Shown here piece by piece: positions 41,993 through 45,173 of a stretch of DNA of 45,173 nt (the stretch's first letter is position 1; each line of letters opens with the position of its first letter). Source of the DNA: Fidelibacterota bacterium (GTDB lineage Bacteria > Fidelibacterota > UBA2242); assembly GCA_016783665.1 (NCBI GenBank), contig JADHWC010000008.1:1-45173 (forward strand). The letters are read 5' to 3'. The translations under genes were made by a program, and so were the position numbers. The notes below the pieces were generated by a model, which was given only the letters and a program-made list of their open reading frames with translations, ran no database searches and had not been told where the DNA came from.

Positions 41993-42646
41993 ATGAGAAA
42001 AATATTTCAAATTTCACTTATATTTATTATGGTAATTTTTATTTCAATAGACTCATTTGGACAAAATAAATATAGACTTGTTCGATATAAATATCTTGAT
42101 ACAAGTAAATGGAATAATTTTCTAGGGTCAAAAAGAACTCAATTTGATATAGAAGTCAAAGAAAATATTGAAGATGAAGAGATCAAAGAGATATTAGAAA
42201 AAGCTGTTATTGAGTTATCTGAACTTAGGGACGTTGATGCAATATCCGTTAGACTTTATATAGAAAATACTAATTTACCATACGCAATCGCTGATTGGGC
42301 TCCATACGGAGCCTGGAATAAAGCTGAAACGGGAATTCCAAAATCAGTTTTTAAAACATCAATTACTTTTTATCCAGAGCATAAAGCTAAAGAATCAAGT
42401 AAAGGTAAAAAATATGGACTATCTTTAGAACAGAGAAAAATAATATATCATGAAATATGTCAATCCCAGAAAAACACAAGACAAATTGCAGAGAAGAAAT
42501 ATCCTTCAGATATTATGAAACAATATGACTATATGGAAGATTTAGACAAGAAATATGAAAGTGAAATTTGTAGGAAATATTTTATTACAGATGATCAAAA
42601 GTGTAGAATAGTAGATGAAGGTGTTGAAAATAATTGGTCAGAATAA
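41993..42646 (+). CDS. Secreted hypothetical protein in cassette 2
   Basis: ATG 41993 follows GTGAGGATTATT and gives a 217-residue protein with a signal peptide (ISLIFIMVIFISIDSFGQ). The mature part is hydrophilic with RYKYLDTSKWNNFLGSKRTQ and the central segment LPYAIADWAPYGAW followed by KSVFKTSITFYPEHK. I do not recognise a family. The gene begins 26 bp after attC 1 and is followed by a degraded attC, so it is a cassette gene. Base composition is very AT-rich compared with the next cassettes. Confidence 0.7.
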   Translation: MRKIFQISLIFIMVIFISIDSFGQNKYRLVRYKYLDTSKWNNFLGSKRTQFDIEVKENIEDEEIKEILEKAVIELSELRDVDAISVRLYIENTNLPYAIADWAPYGAWNKAETGIPKSVFKTSITFYPEHKAKESSKGKKYGLSLEQRKIIYHEICQSQKNTRQIAEKKYPSDIMKQYDYMEDLDKKYESEICRKYFITDDQKCRIVDEGVENNWSE

Positions 42647-42658
42647 AAACTATTAAAA

Positions 42659-42713
42659 GCATAACAAATAAGGATTGATACAACGAGACGTTGTCATCAA
42701 TCCAGGGTTCAAG
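42659..42713 (+). other. Degraded attC-like site 2
   Basis: GCATAAC (42659-42665) differs by one base from the GCCTAAC expected as the complement of the cassette start GTTAGGC. It is followed by a long hairpin, GGATTGAT-A-CAACG with CGTTG-TC-ATCAATCC (42672-42703), again with one unpaired base. The right core would be GTTCAAG, a poor match. It is probably an attC worn out by mutation; a plain hairpin is the alternative. Confidence 0.5.
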
Positions 42714-42735
42714 AAATTATAAAAGGAGACTATTA

Positions 42736-43038
42736 ATGCGTACCAGAACCTATACAAAGAAAGATGTCGTAGAAATTACGGCAAAACGCTTAGGCCAAAC
42801 GTTTTCGACGACTTTTAAGATCGTCGATGAGGCTTTTATCACATTGCGTGAAATGCTTTGTGAAGATAAAAAGAATTTACGTATCGAGATCCGTGGTTTT
42901 GGTGTCTTCGAAGTTAAACCCACCAGGGCGAAACCAAAAGCCCGCAACCCGCGGACAAACGAGATTGTTTACGTTCCTCCCCGGAAAAAGACCCATTTCA
43001 AACCGGGAATAATTATTAAAGCTGCTTTGAAAAAATAA
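42736..43038 (+). CDS. HU/IHF-family DNA-binding protein
   Basis: A 100-residue protein of the bacterial histone-like family: YTKKDVVEITAKRLGQTFS at the start, IEIRGFGVFEVKPTRAKPKA, then RNPRTNEIVYVPPRKKTHFKPG, the DNA-binding arm and the end of the fold. ATG 42736 follows AAAAGGAG. It binds and bends DNA. It lies between the degraded attC and the second attI-like block, with no attC of its own in the 110 bp that follow, so it is more likely a backbone gene than a cassette. Confidence 0.93.
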   Translation: MRTRTYTKKDVVEITAKRLGQTFSTTFKIVDEAFITLREMLCEDKKNLRIEIRGFGVFEVKPTRAKPKARNPRTNEIVYVPPRKKTHFKPGIIIKAALKK

Positions 43039-43150
43039 ACCGGATAGAGTTGTGATGCTTATTTCGTTTTATTATTTGTGTGCAATTTTGAAATTTGACC
43101 AGGTACATCAAGCATATGAAGTTTACCAGTTTCTTTATATTATCCTGCTT

Positions 43151-43263
43151 GTAATGTTATACAGTTAGTATAAGATAGAATTAGGCACAGAATACCCTTG
43201 AAAATCGATAAGATTGTTGTAATATTTGGATGTTATGTGGAAAACTATAGAATAACTTGTTAG
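43151..43263 (+). repeat. attI-like block, copy 2
   Basis: Second copy of the block at 40360-40470. The match includes the 20-mer CTTGAAAATCGATAAGATTG and the end ACTATAGAATAACTTGTTAG. It ends at the core GTTAGGC (43259-43265), where the next cassette begins. The left 30 bp of the two copies are less similar than the right 75 bp. Confidence 0.6.
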
Positions 43264-43294
43264 GCAGACGCTTCGCCCAGAATTGGAGAGTAGG

Positions 43295-43927
43295 ATGGAT
43301 CAGGACATGATTGAAGTACTGCAACGAAGGTTTCGTCAAATGTACCTGGCAACCCACGGTATGACGGAAGGCGATATGTCGAAAGTCATTATTCAGAAAA
43401 TAACTGGAGAACATGTTAGTGGGTGCCAGACCGAATTTTCGACCGGGCAGTCAATGGATGCTCTTCACAATTGCATATCTCTCTTAATAGCAAATATCGC
43501 TTCCTTGAAGGACCACCTCAAGGCATGGTGCAGCAAAAACGGTATGGAATTCAGAGGCGAAGAATTAGTTAATAGCAATACTGATGTGTCTATAGTTCAT
43601 GATCTATGGAATATCGATAAGCATCTGTCGCTCAATAAACCTCCGCGGTCTGGATTCACTCCACATATTGCAAATCTGAAGCAGAATATGGTGCTAACAA
43701 CGGGGAGCAATAAGGGTGATTCGATCGGAATGACAATTGATCCTATTACAGGGAAAATGAAAATCAGTACTATTGGTGGAGGGTCAGCATCTGTTGTGAT
43801 CACAGCTGACGTCATCGACGAGAACGAGAAAAGTCATGGTGATTTGCTTCAAATCTGCAAGGGCGCGATTGATGCCTGGGAGAAGATGTTTTGGGAATGC
43901 GGGATAACTATGAAGGAAGATGCCTAA
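43295..43927 (+). CDS. Hypothetical protein in cassette 3
   Basis: ATG 43295 follows GGAGAGTAGG and gives 210 residues; a longer frame from 43283 lacks a better site. The first half is helical (MDALHNCISLLIANIASLKDHL) and contains SIVHDLWNIDKHLSLN; the pattern of a polar helix pair ending in N-x-x-KH is seen in several HEPN-like or helical cassette proteins, but I would not assign it. The second half is beta-like (MTIDPITGKMKISTIGGGSA). The stop codon lies inside the attC inverse core GCCTAAC, typical of cassettes. Confidence 0.7.
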   Translation: MDQDMIEVLQRRFRQMYLATHGMTEGDMSKVIIQKITGEHVSGCQTEFSTGQSMDALHNCISLLIANIASLKDHLKAWCSKNGMEFRGEELVNSNTDVSIVHDLWNIDKHLSLNKPPRSGFTPHIANLKQNMVLTTGSNKGDSIGMTIDPITGKMKISTIGGGSASVVITADVIDENEKSHGDLLQICKGAIDAWEKMFWECGITMKEDA

Positions 43928-43982
43928 CGAATTCAAGCCGATTCGCGCCGCAATGGCGCTCACGGCTTAAGCGACGTTATAA
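43922..43982 (+). other. attC site 3
   Basis: Inverse core GCCTAAC (43922-43928), exactly complementary to this cassette's start GTTAGGC (43259-43265). Arms TTCAAGCCG and CGGCTTAA pair with one unpaired C, and the right core is GTTATAA (43976-43982). Length 61 bp. The sequence closely resembles classic proteobacterial attC sites. Confidence 0.92.
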
Positions 43983-44010
43983 GCCAAAGCCACCTCAACA
44001 AGAGGATCAT

Positions 44011-44400
44011 ATGCAAGAACCTTGGAAGAAAGATACAAATGACAGATACGTTGAAGTCGTAAAGACTGTCATGGGACTGTCTACAGCCGCCCTTTTTTTG
44101 CCTATTCTCCTCGCTCGTGAATTTCTCGGCGTTGAAAGCAATGTGGCACTGGGTGGCGTTTTTACCGCCTCAATTTACTGGGCACTTTTCTTACTCGCTA
44201 TGTCCATTCTTTCTGGTGTGTTCTATCAGTACTTGTCAGCAAAATGGTTGAGAATTGCATGGGGAAAGAAGGCGGGAATATTTTTCTCAAAGGACACAAA
44301 GGAAGGAACAGTAGAATATTGCATGGTGGTCAGTCTGTGGGCGTGTATCATCTTCTTTTTTATAGGTCTTATTTTACAATTGGTTTTCTTTGTTTTTTAA
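44011..44400 (+). CDS. Three-helix membrane protein in cassette 4
   Basis: ATG 44011 (after GAGGATC) gives 129 residues with three membrane helices: TVMGLSTAALFLPILLA, GGVFTASIYWALFLLAMSIL and VVSLWACIIFFFIGLILQLV. Short charged loops lie between them, including KWLRIAWGKKAG before helix three. No family is recognised. A longer frame from 43891 runs through the attC and is rejected. It is the only gene of its cassette. Confidence 0.75.
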   Translation: MQEPWKKDTNDRYVEVVKTVMGLSTAALFLPILLAREFLGVESNVALGGVFTASIYWALFLLAMSILSGVFYQYLSAKWLRIAWGKKAGIFFSKDTKEGTVEYCMVVSLWACIIFFFIGLILQLVFFVF

Positions 44401-44410
44401 TGAAAGAGGC

Positions 44411-44498
44411 TTTTAACAAATCACTTCAGCGGACTGGAAAGAGCGCGGCGGCCTTACGGGTAAGGATTTTGACCAGCCGCTGAGCTCAAGCGTTGGAC
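44411..44498 (+). other. attC site 4
   Basis: Inverse core TTTTAAC (44411-44417; CTTTTAAC is one base off the complement of the cassette start GTTATAAG). Arms TTCAGCGGACTGG and CCAGCCGCTGAG pair with one unpaired A. The right core is GTTGGAC (44492-44498). Length 88 bp with a longer end structure than sites 1 and 3. Confidence 0.88.
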
Positions 44499-44510
44499 GA
44501 GGAGAGATTT

Positions 44511-44966
44511 ATGGCAAAACGACGAGATAGTCAGAAATCAGGTCTGGCCGGTGAGTTCTTTGTTGCGGCAGAACTCCTCAAACGGGACTTTCAGGTTGCG
44601 CTCACAATGGGCAACGCCAAGTCGGTCGATATCATCGTCCAGCGGGAGGACACTTCTCTTCCAGTCACCGTCCAGGTAAAGACACTCCGGAGTTCCAACT
44701 GCTATCTCATCGGCGTTCGCGATGTCGTCCCTTCCCAAATCTATGTGTTCGTTCTCCTTCGCAAGGTCGCGCAACCTGTTGAGTACTTCATTGTGTTCGG
44801 GCAGGAAATGCTTGATCGTCGTTTTGAGATCTGGGGGCAGAATGGAGGAGATGGAGATTTTGCTGGAATCACCATGGGGCGAATACGCCCTTTTCAAGAT
44901 CGATGGGATGTATTTGACAATATGTTAAACAAGGCATCGTCCAACAAAGCCATCGACGGCGACTGA
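44511..44966 (+). CDS. PD-(D/E)XK-like nuclease-fold protein in cassette 5
   Basis: ATG 44511 follows GAGGAGAG and gives 151 residues. The N-terminal KSGLAGEFFVAAELLKRDFQ (conserved Glu in a helix), then SVDIIVQRED (Asp) and PVTVQVKTLRS (Q-x-K) match the core of PD-(D/E)XK nuclease-fold proteins, in the common variant where Q replaces E before the Lys. Many such short proteins are found in cassettes and defence regions. Nuclease activity is inferred only. Its end lies inside attC 5. Confidence 0.75.
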   Translation: MAKRRDSQKSGLAGEFFVAAELLKRDFQVALTMGNAKSVDIIVQREDTSLPVTVQVKTLRSSNCYLIGVRDVVPSQIYVFVLLRKVAQPVEYFIVFGQEMLDRRFEIWGQNGGDGDFAGITMGRIRPFQDRWDVFDNMLNKASSNKAIDGD

Positions 44967-45017
44967 GTAAACCGTGCTCTGCGCGGCTTCCTCAGCGCGT
45001 CATGGCAGATGTTATGT
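44939..45017 (+). other. attC site 5
   Basis: Inverse core GTCCAAC (44939-44945) is the exact complement of this cassette's start GTTGGAC (44492-44498). Arms GCCATCGACGGCGACTGAG and CTCAGCGCGTCATGGC pair fully if C, G and A stay unpaired: three extrahelical bases on the same arm, a hallmark of functional attC sites. The right core is GTTATGT (45011-45017). Confidence 0.92.
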
Positions 45018-45039
45018 CAATAAAAACATAGGATACACC

Positions 45040-45173
45040 ATGGACTACGAACAATACGAAAAAGAGTGTAAACGAATAAGAAAAGAAAATAAAAAACTGA
45101 TTTCCAATTTTGAAAAGTGGCTCTCCGACAAAAATCTGTCTTCAAAAACAAATAAAAAACACGCATCAAATGT
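45040..45173 (+). CDS. Hypothetical cassette protein (partial, runs off the window)
   Basis: ATG 45040 follows AGGATACACC and opens a frame of 44 codons that is still open at the window edge. The start is highly charged and helical (DYEQYEKECKRIRKENKKL, then EKWLSDKNLSSKTNKKH). The pattern LSxKTxKKHxSN recalls small helical proteins common in cassette arrays. It is the gene of cassette 6, which starts at GTTATGT. Confidence 0.65.
   Translation, partial: MDYEQYEKECKRIRKENKKLISNFEKWLSDKNLSSKTNKKHASN

Noticed and set aside
42672-42703. Hairpin as a terminator
   Set aside because: It lacks a T tract and sits between attC-like half-sites, so a degraded attC is the better reading, though not certain.

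Overview
The window is bacterial chromosome with two accessory zones. Gene content fits a Gram-negative lineage of the FCB type (Bacteroidota, KSB1, Calditrichota or Marinimicrobia-like). The pointers are exported TPR-CHAT and DUF4384 proteins, a GH97 relic beside a sodium/sugar symporter, a fused FtcD, a short EF-Ts, and clusters of short palindromes. I cannot name the phylum from sequence alone.

Layout. (1) Positions 1-500 hold a transposase tail and a broken tyrosine recombinase. (2) About 845-9066 is an integrative element joined to the 3' end of a tRNA-Gly(CCC) gene. It carries two different iteron families around a winged-helix replication-type gene, several small DNA-binding genes, a beta-type DNA methyltransferase and a Cys-rich protein. 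It also carries an inserted Xre / ImmA-IrrE peptidase / PIN module, then an excisionase and an integrase. (3) 9273-11895 is a class II ribonucleotide reductase (nrdJ) preceded by a pair of NrdR boxes. (4) 11916-18359, minus strand, is core: rplM-rpsI-rpsB-tsf-pyrH-frr and pyrR-pyrB-pyrC. (5) 18420-26682 is accessory: a HEPN protein with a small partner, a relic copy of part of pyrB, a large secreted TPR-CHAT protease, a secreted DUF4384 protein and a scrambled BRO-family gene. Repeated 15-bp palindromes sit upstream of both secreted genes. (6) 26687-39170, minus strand, holds a membrane sulfatase-type protein, a corrinoid/folate methyltransferase, a QueF homologue without its catalytic cysteine, and a sugar symporter. 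A GH97 relic cut off next to an IS3 element follows, then the cluster M50 protease - small membrane protein - ftcD - mutL - miaA. (7) 39357-40092 is gene-free and full of short palindromes.

(8) From 40360 to the right edge the sequence is an integron-type gene-cassette array. Four clear attC sites and one degraded one follow single genes, and cassette start cores are complementary to the matching attC inverse cores. The stems show unpaired (extrahelical) bases on one side, as expected for attC. A ~111-113 bp block occurs twice, and each copy ends at the recombination core (GTTAG) with a cassette directly after it, which is how an attI site would look. The first cassette carries an IS630-like transposase as its only gene; the others carry a secreted protein, a protein of unknown role, a three-helix membrane protein, a PD-(D/E)XK-like nuclease and a partial gene. 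No integron integrase is visible in the window.

The least ordinary parts are the cassette array with its duplicated attI-like block, the peptidase/PIN module inserted in the integrative element, the two iteron sets, and the palindrome-linked CHAT/DUF4384 pair.
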